Assembly (NCBI GenBank): GCA_002329645.1
Contig: DCTS01000032.1
Location: 10,672 to 39,960, forward strand
DNA: 29,289 nucleotides
Origin: Lachnoclostridium sp. UBA1434
GTDB lineage: Bacteria; Bacillota; Clostridia; Lachnospirales; Lachnospiraceae
Direction: 5' to 3'
A program made the translations under genes and the position numbers. The notes beneath the pieces were generated by a model, which was not told where the DNA came from, searched no databases, and saw only the letters and a list, made by a program, of their open reading frames with translations. This document shows, one piece after another, positions 22,143 to 29,289 of the stretch (position 1 is its first letter; each line of letters starts with the position of its first letter).

Positions 22143-23259
22143 CTATCACATAATTATCCTTATAAAATACGACTGCCTGTCCGGGTGTTATAGCCCGCTG
22201 AGGCTCGTCAAAAACAACCAGCACTTCATCCGGTGTTGTTTTTTTGATTCTGCATGGGGCTCCCCTATGACTGTACCGGATTTTTGCCTCAACCTCAAGC
22301 TCCCCCTCCAGATCCTCTATTGCCATGAAGTTAAGCTTGCGGGCATAAAGCCTGTCTGAATATACTTCCCCGGAGGTCCCTATAACCACCTCGTTAGTCT
22401 CCGGCTTCAGCTTAAGTACGAATACAGGTTGTCCCATTGCCAGATTGAGTCCTTTCCTCTGACCGATGGTATAATGGGCAAGTCCCTTATGTCTGCCTAT
22501 TATTTTGCCCTCCGGTGTGACAAAATTGCCGGGAGTAAACCCGCAGGCTGCAAGACTCTCCATGCTGACATTATCCTTACCGGTGCTTAAGGCCTTGCGG
22601 TTGCCCTCATCCTTCATGTATTCTGCAATAAACCCGGCATAATCATTATCCCGGATAAAGCATATTTCCTGGCTGTCAGGCTTATTTGCCACAGGAAGCT
22701 TAAGCTCTCCTGCTATAGCCCTGATCTCCTCCTTCGTGTATTCGCCTACCGGCATCAGCGTATGCTTAAGCTGATGCTGTGTAAGGTTATACAGAGCATA
22801 GGTCTGATCCTTGCTTTCGGTTGCGGACTTGGCAATTGTATATCTTCCGTTATCCAGGCGTATTATTCTTGCATAATGCCCGGTAGCAATATAAGAAGCG
22901 CCTATTGCTAAAGATTTGTCGAGAAGCGCTTCCCATTTCACAAAGCGGTTGCAGGCTATGCAGGGATTAGGTGTTCTTGCATTAAGATACTCGTACACAA
23001 AATAATCAATAACCTTATCCTTAAATTCCTGCTTCAAATTCATTACATAGTAAGGTATATCAAGAGTCGCTGCCACCCGTCTTGCATCCTCGACAGCGCT
23101 AAGACCGCAGCAGCCGCCATTCTCCTCCATGGCACATATGTCCTCATCCTGCCATATCTGCATGGTGATTCCTATTACGTCATAACCCTGCTTCTTAAGC
23201 AGGTATGCCGCCACCGAGGAATCAACGCCTCCTGACATTGCCACCACAACTTTATCCAT
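22123..23259 (-). CDS. mnmA: tRNA-specific 2-thiouridylase MnmA
   Basis: Inserts sulfur at C2 of the wobble uridine in tRNAs for Lys, Glu and Gln. At 378 residues the domains are an N-terminal PP-loop ATP pyrophosphatase (SGGVDSS at 9-15), a central domain and a C-terminal beta-barrel. The catalytic cysteines are in NPCIACNR (Cys100 and/or Cys103) and SQEICFI (Cys200). GENGGCCG-like sequence near residue 50 (ENGGCCGLSAVEDAR) adds two more cysteines, as seen in a clostridial subgroup. It follows iscU by 33 bases in the iscR-iscS-iscU-mnmA operon, where IscS provides the persulfide sulfur. Its last codons form one arm of the operon terminator. Confidence 0.97.
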   Translation of the reverse strand: MDKVVVAMSGGVDSSVAAYLLKKQGYDVIGITMQIWQDEDICAMEENGGCCGLSAVEDARRVAATLDIPYYVMNLKQEFKDKVIDYFVYEYLNARTPNPCIACNRFVKWEALLDKSLAIGASYIATGHYARIIRLDNGRYTIAKSATESKDQTYALYNLTQHQLKHTLMPVGEYTKEEIRAIAGELKLPVANKPDSQEICFIRDNDYAGFIAEYMKDEGNRKALSTGKDNVSMESLAACGFTPGNFVTPEGKIIGRHKGLAHYTIGQRKGLNLAMGQPVFVLKLKPETNEVVIGTSGEVYSDRLYARKLNFMAIEDLEGELEVEAKIRYSHRGAPCRIKKTTPDEVLVVFDEPQRAITPGQAVVFYKDNYVIGGGTIR

Positions 23260-23292
23260 TATATCCTCATTTCTGATGCAATAATTTTCCCA

Positions 23293-23730
23293 CTAATACT
23301 GTTCCACATGCTCTTCCTCAGATATATCCGATTTGGGCTGTGAAAGTCCTTCTATCTGAATTCCGCGCTTTTGTGCATAATCCCATAATGCCGCATGTAT
23401 TGCCTCTTCTGCCAGCAGGGAACAGTGAACCTTTACCGGCGGAAGCCCGTCAAGCGCCTCCATTACAGCCTTATTGGTAACCTGTAAGGCTTCCTGTATA
23501 GTCTTTCCCTTCACCAGCTCGGTAGCCATGCTGCTGGTTGCAACAGCGGCACCGCATCCGAAGGTCTTAAATTTGACATCCCTTATAATACCCTCATCGT
23601 CTATATCCAGGTACATCCTCATAATATCCCCGCATTTGGCGTTGCCCACAGTTCCGACACCGCTTGCGTTTTCAATTTCGCCCATATTTCTCGGGTTAGC
23701 AAAATGTTCCATCACCTTTGCCGTATACAT
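23293..23730 (-). CDS. iscU: Iron-sulfur cluster scaffold IscU/NifU-like
   Basis: A 145-residue scaffold on which [2Fe-2S] and [4Fe-4S] clusters are assembled. The three cluster cysteines are present: Cys33 in NAKCGD, Cys59 in FGCGAA and Cys103 in VHCSLLAEEA, with the conserved Asp35 next to the first. The protein ends after the IscU domain with a short acidic tail (PKSDISEEEHVEQY), so it lacks the extra NifU domains. A GGAGG site precedes the ATG. It lies 41 bases after iscS and before mnmA. The short N terminus (MYTAKVMEHFANPRNMG) is usual for the clostridial form. Confidence 0.96.
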   Translation of the reverse strand: MYTAKVMEHFANPRNMGEIENASGVGTVGNAKCGDIMRMYLDIDDEGIIRDVKFKTFGCGAAVATSSMATELVKGKTIQEALQVTNKAVMEALDGLPPVKVHCSLLAEEAIHAALWDYAQKRGIQIEGLSQPKSDISEEEHVEQY

Positions 23731-23771
23731 ATTTCATCCTCCAGTTTCTCTTGGTTTTTTATTTTTATATG

Positions 23772-24950
23772 TTATCTTTTGCGGATAAAATCCTCATATA
23801 ACGGGGACATCTTTCTTAGCTTATCCACAATTTCCTTAATTTTTTCAACAGTATAATCTATTTCTTCAAATGTTATATTCTCATTTATGGTAAGCCTGAG
23901 GGAGCCATGCGCAATCTCGTGGGGCAGGCCGATAGCAAGCAGAACATGTGACGGATCAAGGGATCCCGATGTACATGCCGAGCCGCTTGAGGCGCAGATA
24001 TTGTTCATATCAAGCATTATTAGCAGGGATTCTCCTTCAATGAACTGGAAGCTGAAATTGGCATTATTGGGAAGTCTTCTGTGTCTGTCTCCGTTAAGCC
24101 GCACATAAGGCACCTCTGCAAGCACACGCTTTATCAGATAGTCACGAAGCTTAATCTCCTTATCGGTTCTTTCCTTCATGGAGGCCATTGCTAACTCGAC
24201 TGCTTTGCCAAAGCCCACTATTCCGGGCACATTTTCCGTGCCGGCTCTTCTCTGGCGCTCCTGCGCTCCGCCATGAATAAACGAACGTATCTTGACGCCA
24301 TTCCTGATATATAAAAGCCCTACTCCCTTCGGACCGTTAAGCTTATGGGCGCTTGCGCTAAGCATATCAATGTTTAAATCGTTAACATCGATATCAACCT
24401 GCCCGAAGGCCTGTACGGCGTCCGTGTGGAACAATACATTATGCTTTTTGGCTATTGCACCGATTTCCTTAATAGGCTGTATTGTGCCTATCTCATTGTT
24501 GGCAAACATGACAGATATCAAAATAGTTGTGGGACGTATAGCCTTCTCAAGCTGGTCCAGCTTTACTATGCCATATTCGTCAACATCCGCATATGTTATC
24601 TCAAAGCCCTTTGATTTAAGATATTCACAGGTATGAAGAACGGCATGATGCTCAATTTTTGTGGTTATTATATGCTTTCCCTTGTTCTCATAGGCATCCG
24701 CTGTCGCCTTAAGCGCCCAGTTGTCCGCCTCGGTGCCGCCCCCTGTGAAATATATCTCATTGACCTGTGCTCCGAGTGCTTTGGCAATAATGCCCCTGGC
24801 ATCATCTACTGCCTTTCTGTTCTGCGTTGCAAATTCGTAAACACTGGATGGATTCCCATACATTACGTTAAAATACGGCAGCATTGCTTCTACTACTTCA
24901 GGTCTGGTCTGTGTTGTTGCTGCATTATCCAGGTATATCTTCTTCTCCAT
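23772..24950 (-). CDS. iscS: Cysteine desulfurase IscS/NifS
   Basis: A pyridoxal-phosphate enzyme that takes sulfur from cysteine and leaves it as a persulfide for IscU and MnmA. In its 392 residues the cofactor lysine is Lys203 in SASAHKLNGPKG, the cofactor-contacting histidine is in KIEHHAVLH, and the catalytic cysteine is Cys326 in SSGSACTSGS, on the long flexible loop of the IscS/NifS (class I) type. The N terminus (YLDNAATTQTRPEV) is standard. The ATG has an AGGAG site. It starts 27 bases after iscR and belongs to the same transcript. Confidence 0.97.
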   Translation of the reverse strand: MEKKIYLDNAATTQTRPEVVEAMLPYFNVMYGNPSSVYEFATQNRKAVDDARGIIAKALGAQVNEIYFTGGGTEADNWALKATADAYENKGKHIITTKIEHHAVLHTCEYLKSKGFEITYADVDEYGIVKLDQLEKAIRPTTILISVMFANNEIGTIQPIKEIGAIAKKHNVLFHTDAVQAFGQVDIDVNDLNIDMLSASAHKLNGPKGVGLLYIRNGVKIRSFIHGGAQERQRRAGTENVPGIVGFGKAVELAMASMKERTDKEIKLRDYLIKRVLAEVPYVRLNGDRHRRLPNNANFSFQFIEGESLLIMLDMNNICASSGSACTSGSLDPSHVLLAIGLPHEIAHGSLRLTINENITFEEIDYTVEKIKEIVDKLRKMSPLYEDFIRKR

Positions 24951-24977
24951 TCTTTCATCTCCTAAATTGGTATTATA

Positions 24978-25448
24978 TTAGCAGGTCTGCTTTGACCTGT
25001 TCTGGTCCGATGCGCCTGTCATTACCTGAACTTTTCTGCTTTCTTCCACCAGTTCGGAAAGCATAATTCCATCCACTGCACTATTTATACTATCACTTAT
25101 ACGCTTCCAAACATATTTTGTTACACACAAATCTGCATTGTTGCAGTTACCGGATACTCCGGTAAATTCAGGGCAATCCACCGGGTTTAAGTCCCCCTCC
25201 AGGGCTCTGAGTATGTCACCTACGGATATGGATTCAACTGGTAAAGCAAGCTTATATCCTCCCTGGGCTCCGCGTACGCTGCTGACGATACCCGATTTCT
25301 TAAGCCTGGCTATAAGCTGTTCCAGATAGTTCAAGGATATCCCCTGTCTTTCAGCTATCTGGCTTAAAGCTACCGCTTCATTCCCGTCCTGCAGCGCAAT
25401 ATCCAGTACCGCACGCAAGCCATATCTTCCTGTGGTTGACAGTTTCAT
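24978..25448 (-). CDS. iscR: Rrf2-family iron-sulfur regulator IscR
   Basis: A 156-residue winged-helix regulator of the Rrf2 family. The DNA-binding part begins MKLSTTGRYGLRAVLDIA and includes SLNYLEQLIARLKKSGIV and VRGAQGGYKLA. Three cysteines, Cys92, Cys102 and Cys108, have the spacing expected for binding an iron-sulfur cluster, which separates it from cluster-less relatives such as CymR. It heads the iscS-iscU-mnmA operon and probably represses it when clusters are plentiful. The tail after residue 135 (VQVMTGASDQNRSKQTC) is variable and ends with an extra cysteine. Confidence 0.93.
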   Translation of the reverse strand: MKLSTTGRYGLRAVLDIALQDGNEAVALSQIAERQGISLNYLEQLIARLKKSGIVSSVRGAQGGYKLALPVESISVGDILRALEGDLNPVDCPEFTGVSGNCNNADLCVTKYVWKRISDSINSAVDGIMLSELVEESRKVQVMTGASDQNRSKQTC

Positions 25449-25490
25449 ATCCCTATCGCCCTCCTATTCCTACTTTTTTAATCTATATTA

Positions 25491-25533
25491 ATTTACTCGG
25501 TTATAGCATAGCACTCACTGTTTTTTTTGTCAA
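25491..25533 (-). promoter_or_regulatory. iscR operon promoter with IscR-like half-site
   Basis: On the minus strand TTGACA (25528-25533), 17 bases and TATGCT (25505-25510) make a strong promoter. Directly after the -10 box comes ATAACCGAGTAAAT (25491-25504), which resembles one half of type 1 IscR sites. The second half is poorly matched. Confidence 0.6.
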
Positions 25534-25708
25534 TAATTAATATATAAATATTTCAAAAATTTCATAATAAATTCATTGTAAATATCCGCATGGCCTGTCA
25601 TGGTGAACATCAAGCATTAAGTCCCGGGAATGCCTATCCTATTCATATCATCCTTAACATAAGATGTCAGGCATGTAAATATATTTATTACAAAGGGTCC
25701 GTGAGGTA

Positions 25709-27292
25709 ATGGATGTGGAGGATAAGGCTTTATCTGCGGCAAGCGCAAGGCGAATAAATAAAAATAACATTTTTAGGGGAACCATAATATTAACCCTCGC
25801 AGGCTTTATTACAAGAGTGATAGGCTTTTTCTATAAAATCTTTCTTTCCAAGACCATGGGTACGGAATGGCTGGGTATATATCAACTGGTTTTCCCCATA
25901 TACGGCATCTGCTTCACCATATTTGCAACAGGCTTGCAGACCGCCATATCAAGGCTAGTAGCAGGGGAAATGGGAAGAAGAAACCCGAAGAATACAGGCA
26001 GGATACTTGTAATCGGTTTGTTTCTGTCCGTTTCTTCGGCACTTATTATATCCATTCTTATATATATGAATGCAGAGCTTATAGCCGGACGCTTCCTTCT
26101 TGAGCCAAGAAGCGCACCTGCCCTTAAGCTTCTGGTTGCTGCATTTCCCTTCTGCGGAATTACCTCCTGTATAAACGGATATTATTATGGCCTAAAGAAG
26201 GCTGCCGTGCCTGCATCAACACAGCTTCTCGAGCAGGCTGTACGTGTGATTGCGGTATATGCTCTCGCAATGTATACCGGAAAAGGAGATTTAAAGGTAA
26301 CATGTGAAATGGCCGTCATAGGCCTTGTTTTGGGTGAGATAGCCTCCTGCGGATATAACCTGCTGTCCCTATTCACAACAAAATCACCTGAAAAGCTGCT
26401 TATTCTCGGCCCGGACCCGGGGGCGCAGCGCATAAGCCGCAAGATTATACTTAAGGATCTTCTCGGCATGAGCATTCCACTGTCCGCAAACCGTCTATTG
26501 ATTAATATTTTGCACAGTCTGGAAGCAATATTAATACCCAGCATGCTTCAAAGATATGGTCTGGGCACTTCGGATTCCCTTAGCACCTTTGGCGTAATAA
26601 GCGGCATGTCGGTACCCTTCATAATGTTCCCGACAGCTGTAATCAATGCCCTTGCTGTGTTAATCCTTCCTACGGTTTCGGAAGCTCAGGCTCTTAACAA
26701 TGACAGGCTTATCGGCAGAACGGCCCATGTTGCAATTAAGTACAGCCTTATAACAGGGATTGCCAGCACCGGACTCTTTCTCGTATTCGGAATGGATTTC
26801 GGAAGGCTCGTTTTCCATAACATGAAGGCCGGCTTCTATCTTATGATACTTTCCTGGCTCTGTCCTCTCATTTATCTGACGACCACTCTGGGAAGCATAC
26901 TTAACGGACTGGGCAAGGCACATATAATATTCATCAATTCCGTAACAGGCTCCGGTGCAAAGCTTGTACTTATGGCCCTTCTCATTCCAAGGACCGGAGT
27001 AACGGGATACTTTATTGCGCTTATGGCAGGACAGCTAATAATAACAGCAATGGATACGATATCGGTAATCAGATATGTGCGATTTCCTTTCGATGCGTCA
27101 GCAAGCCTGCTAAAGCCGGGTATTATCGTGGCTCTGACAGGCTTCCTGATAAAGAGAATTTATGAATACATACAAAAAATAACGCAAATAAATCAGGCCT
27201 TGTTACTGTTTCTGTTCTGCCTGCTATTTTGCGTCATCTGTATTGTGCTGTTTTGTATTACCCATACGGTGGTTAAAAAGGATATCAGATAG
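25709..27292 (+). CDS. SpoVB-like polysaccharide/lipid flippase (MOP superfamily)
   Basis: A 527-residue membrane protein with about 14 hydrophobic segments, of the oligosaccharide/lipid II flippase family that includes SpoVB and MurJ-like proteins. The opening (GTIILTLAGFITRVIGFFYKIFLSKTMGTEWLGIYQL) and the conserved Arg and Gly in the first helix match SpoVB-type proteins of spore-formers, which help build spore cortex peptidoglycan. Several SpoVB paralogues are common in Clostridia, so the exact role is uncertain. The ATG at 25709 is only 2 bases from GAGG; an in-frame GTG at 25715 has better spacing and may be the real start. A weak promoter candidate is TTAACA-N16-TAAATA just upstream. 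Its stop overlaps the convergent GGDEF gene by 8 bases. Confidence 0.9.
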   Translation: MDVEDKALSAASARRINKNNIFRGTIILTLAGFITRVIGFFYKIFLSKTMGTEWLGIYQLVFPIYGICFTIFATGLQTAISRLVAGEMGRRNPKNTGRILVIGLFLSVSSALIISILIYMNAELIAGRFLLEPRSAPALKLLVAAFPFCGITSCINGYYYGLKKAAVPASTQLLEQAVRVIAVYALAMYTGKGDLKVTCEMAVIGLVLGEIASCGYNLLSLFTTKSPEKLLILGPDPGAQRISRKIILKDLLGMSIPLSANRLLINILHSLEAILIPSMLQRYGLGTSDSLSTFGVISGMSVPFIMFPTAVINALAVLILPTVSEAQALNNDRLIGRTAHVAIKYSLITGIASTGLFLVFGMDFGRLVFHNMKAGFYLMILSWLCPLIYLTTTLGSILNGLGKAHIIFINSVTGSGAKLVLMALLIPRTGVTGYFIALMAGQLIITAMDTISVIRYVRFPFDASASLLKPGIIVALTGFLIKRIYEYIQKITQINQALLLFLFCLLFCVICIVLFCITHTVVKKDIR

Positions 27293-28691
27293 AATCGGAG
27301 TAAAACACTAAATTATCCTTTCCATGCGCCTTTGCCTTATACATGGCCATATCGGCATGCTGGACAAGCTGCTCATAATGAAGCCCGTCCTGCGGATATA
27401 GTGCAATACCAATACTTGCGGTTATGGGAATAGTCGAATCGTCAACGCTATAGCCCGTACGCAGTACGGCCAGCAGTGCTTCGGCCTTATTCCTGATTTC
27501 ATCTATCGCACTGGCATATCCTGCGAATATGATAAATTCATCCCCGCCAATTCTTCCGATGATTTCACCCTCGGATAAAAAGCTCTTAATTTTCTTAATA
27601 ATATATGTAAGGACCTTGTCCCCCGTAAGATGCCCGTAATTGGAATTAATCTTCTTAAAATTATCAAAATCCAGGAACATCAGGGCATGTAATCCCTGCT
27701 TGTTTCCGTTTATAAACATATCAATCTTTTTTATAGTCACTTCTTTATTATAAACACCGGTAAGGGGGTCCCGGGTGGCTCTATACTCCATAGCCTCCAG
27801 CTCCCGCTTCTGGCTGTCGATATTGACAATCTTACCTATTACCTTCAGTGCATTTCTTTCATCGTCATATATGGTTTTGCCCATGAACTGGCACCAGATA
27901 AATACATTAACACTGTTTTTAATCCTGAATTGTGCCTCAATTATCGGACTTCCCGTGGCCAGCTTGTTGCAGTAATCAAGGAATAGTCCCCAATCGTCGG
28001 GATGGACATACTCATGCAGATTTTCCCTGTTCCTGAAATAAGAAGGCTGCCTTACAGGCCTGCCGTACATTTCCCTGTACTTGTATGAATACAGCATCTC
28101 ATCCTCTTTAATGTCATATTCAAATAAAATATCCATTGAAAGCTCGGATGCTATGCGGTAACGCTCACTCTCCAGCATAAGCCTTTCCTGCATCCTCTTT
28201 TGCTCCGAGATATCCACTATTACCGCCGATATAAGCTTTTTACCGTCCTTTCTGACTTCTTTATTGCCGCTGGCAAGTACATAGATGCTCTCTCCGGACT
28301 TTTTTACCATGCGAAGCTCCAGATCCAATTTGTCGTCCCTGAGCTTTTCTTCAATATCCTCTATGCAGTCCGCATCCTTCGGATGAACAAAGTCCTTGAC
28401 ATAACTCTTGTTTTCTTTCCTTGCCTGAAGCCTGCTGTATCCCAGCAGGTCATAAAAACCTTTGCTTGCATATACAATCGGGCAACTGCCCTCCAGAATA
28501 AAATTAACAAATCCAACACCTACGCTGTTGGTTATTCTGTTAAGCTCCATAGCTGCCCGGATGAACCTCTTCTGCTTTTCTAACTGCTTGAGTATTATAG
28601 TGATCATCACTGCAATGCATGCACACACGGCTGTAATAATAAAAATCAGCGCATGATATGATATAACTTGCGTGCTATGACTGCCTTCCAC
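27285..28691 (-). CDS. Membrane-anchored PAS-PAS-GGDEF diguanylate cyclase
   Basis: A protein of about 468 residues with one N-terminal membrane helix (ALIFIITAVCACIAVMITIIL), two PAS domains (about 55-165 and 175-300, the first ending in the PAC-like LISAVIVDISEQKRMQ), and a C-terminal GGDEF domain (DPLTGVYNKEVTIKK, then GRIGGDEFIIFAG). The intact GGDEF motif predicts synthesis of cyclic di-GMP. The usual RxxD inhibitory site five residues upstream is absent (SEGE there), so product feedback is likely lost. The frame is open to 28751. I chose the GTG at 28691, which has a G-rich site 7 bases upstream and avoids overlapping metA, but the ATG at 28706 is possible. The signal sensed by the PAS domains is not evident. 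Confidence 0.9.
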   Translation of the reverse strand: MEGSHSTQVISYHALIFIITAVCACIAVMITIILKQLEKQKRFIRAAMELNRITNSVGVGFVNFILEGSCPIVYASKGFYDLLGYSRLQARKENKSYVKDFVHPKDADCIEDIEEKLRDDKLDLELRMVKKSGESIYVLASGNKEVRKDGKKLISAVIVDISEQKRMQERLMLESERYRIASELSMDILFEYDIKEDEMLYSYKYREMYGRPVRQPSYFRNRENLHEYVHPDDWGLFLDYCNKLATGSPIIEAQFRIKNSVNVFIWCQFMGKTIYDDERNALKVIGKIVNIDSQKRELEAMEYRATRDPLTGVYNKEVTIKKIDMFINGNKQGLHALMFLDFDNFKKINSNYGHLTGDKVLTYIIKKIKSFLSEGEIIGRIGGDEFIIFAGYASAIDEIRNKAEALLAVLRTGYSVDDSTIPITASIGIALYPQDGLHYEQLVQHADMAMYKAKAHGKDNLVFYSDSI

Positions 28692-28716
28692 TGAAATTCC
28701 CCCCATTTGCAGTGTT

Positions 28717-29289
28717 TTATTCCAATATATAAGGTGTCGCCTGATACACATAGTAATTTAGCCAGTTTGTGTACAATGCGTTTGCATGTGCGCGCCATAC
28801 CAGGTTCGGTCGTTTTTCAGGCTGGTCATATGGATAGTAATTCTTAGGTAATTCAATGTCTAATCCTTTACCGACATCTCTTTTGTATTCCTTATCCAGA
28901 GTAATTCGGTCGTACTCCGGATGTCCCATGACAAATATTTGTTTTCCCTCACCGGCCATGACAATGAAAACACCTGCTTCGTCAGATTCTGCCAAAATGG
29001 TGAGTTCCTTATTGTTTAATATATCTTCTCTGGAAACCGTCGTATATCTTGAATGGGGTGCATAGAACACATCATCAAAGCCTCTGACAAAAGGAGTTTT
29101 GCGATTTAATACTCTGTGCTCAAATATACCGAACAGCTTCTTATCCAGAAGTATTTTCTTGATTCCGTAATGGTAGTACAGACCGGCCTGGGCCCCCCAA
29201 CATATATGAAGAGTTGATGTAATATGAGTCTTTGACCACTCCATAATGGCCTTAAGCTCCTCCCAGTATGTCACTTCTTCAAACTCCAT
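28717..29289 (-). CDS. metA: Homoserine O-acyltransferase MetA, C-terminal part
   Basis: The gene runs in from beyond the right edge; 190 residues are visible and end at a normal stop. MetA activates homoserine for methionine synthesis. The catalytic cysteine is in HICWGAQAG, and the His-Glu pair is in VMGHPEYDR, so the active site is complete. Conserved YYHYGI, KLFGIFEHR and APHSRYTTV confirm the family. The residue that separates acetyl from succinyl transfer lies upstream of the window edge, so the acyl donor cannot be read here; many Firmicute members use acetyl-CoA. The first visible Met is probably internal (family proteins read MEFEEV after about 120 residues). Confidence 0.95.
   Translation of the reverse strand: MEFEEVTYWEELKAIMEWSKTHITSTLHICWGAQAGLYYHYGIKKILLDKKLFGIFEHRVLNRKTPFVRGFDDVFYAPHSRYTTVSREDILNNKELTILAESDEAGVFIVMAGEGKQIFVMGHPEYDRITLDKEYKRDVGKGLDIELPKNYYPYDQPEKRPNLVWRAHANALYTNWLNYYVYQATPYILE

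Overview
This window reads as part of the chromosome of a low-GC, probably anaerobic, spore-forming Firmicute of the Clostridia, with a Lachnospiraceae-like character. This is inferred from the gene families (SpoVB-type flippase, RqcH, DUF815 ATPase, IscR-IscS-IscU-MnmA cluster, small NADP-type glutamate dehydrogenase), strong AGGAGG-type ribosome binding sites, and AT-rich spacers with consensus sigma-A promoters. No tRNA, rRNA, CRISPR array, prophage or transposase gene was seen. Most of the window is core metabolism. The unusual material lies in the spacers and in one accessory block.

Layout. 1-6278 (minus strand): pyrimidine genes pyrC and pyrF, then the 5' end of a likely pyrK at the left edge. 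Between pyrF and pyrK sits an accessory block: a CYP152-type cytochrome P450 on the plus strand, a divergent ABC exporter pair, and a YjbQ-family protein. 6339-10004 (minus): argS, a DUF815 AAA+ ATPase and a degenerate Nudix protein lead towards pyrC. 10401-11661 (plus): a two-gene chemotaxis-like module, a repeat protein with a CheX-like end followed by a stand-alone CheY receiver, closed by a strong terminator. 11745-13986 (minus): an autoregulated-looking envelope operon, PadR - DUF1700 - DUF4097 - PspC. 14410-16903 (minus): copper efflux, copA-copZ, behind a consensus promoter and a CsoR-like box. 17458-18792 (minus): glutamate dehydrogenase with a terminator inside its own leader. 19172-22111 (plus): rqcH and a histidinol-phosphatase-like PHP enzyme, separated by degenerate tandem repeats. 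22123-25448 (minus): iscR-iscS-iscU-mnmA, an iron-sulfur and tRNA-thiolation operon. 25709-27292 (plus): SpoVB-like flippase. 27285-28691 (minus): PAS-GGDEF diguanylate cyclase. 28717 to the right edge (minus): most of metA.

How the parts fit. The envelope operon, the copper operon and the isc operon each carry a recognisable promoter with an operator-like element at a sensible position, so three small regulatory circuits can be read directly from the DNA. Three spacers hold structure that the genes do not explain: a rod-like nested inverted repeat downstream of copZ (about 14170-14302), a terminator with a competing stem upstream of gdhA (about 18907-18959), and tandem repeats upstream of copA (three 23-bp units) and upstream of the PHP gene (four units of about 49 bp). 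The nearest thing to a new system is either the CYP152/ABC/YjbQ block inside the pyr genes or one of the two structured RNA candidates. I see no clear new defence or mobile system.
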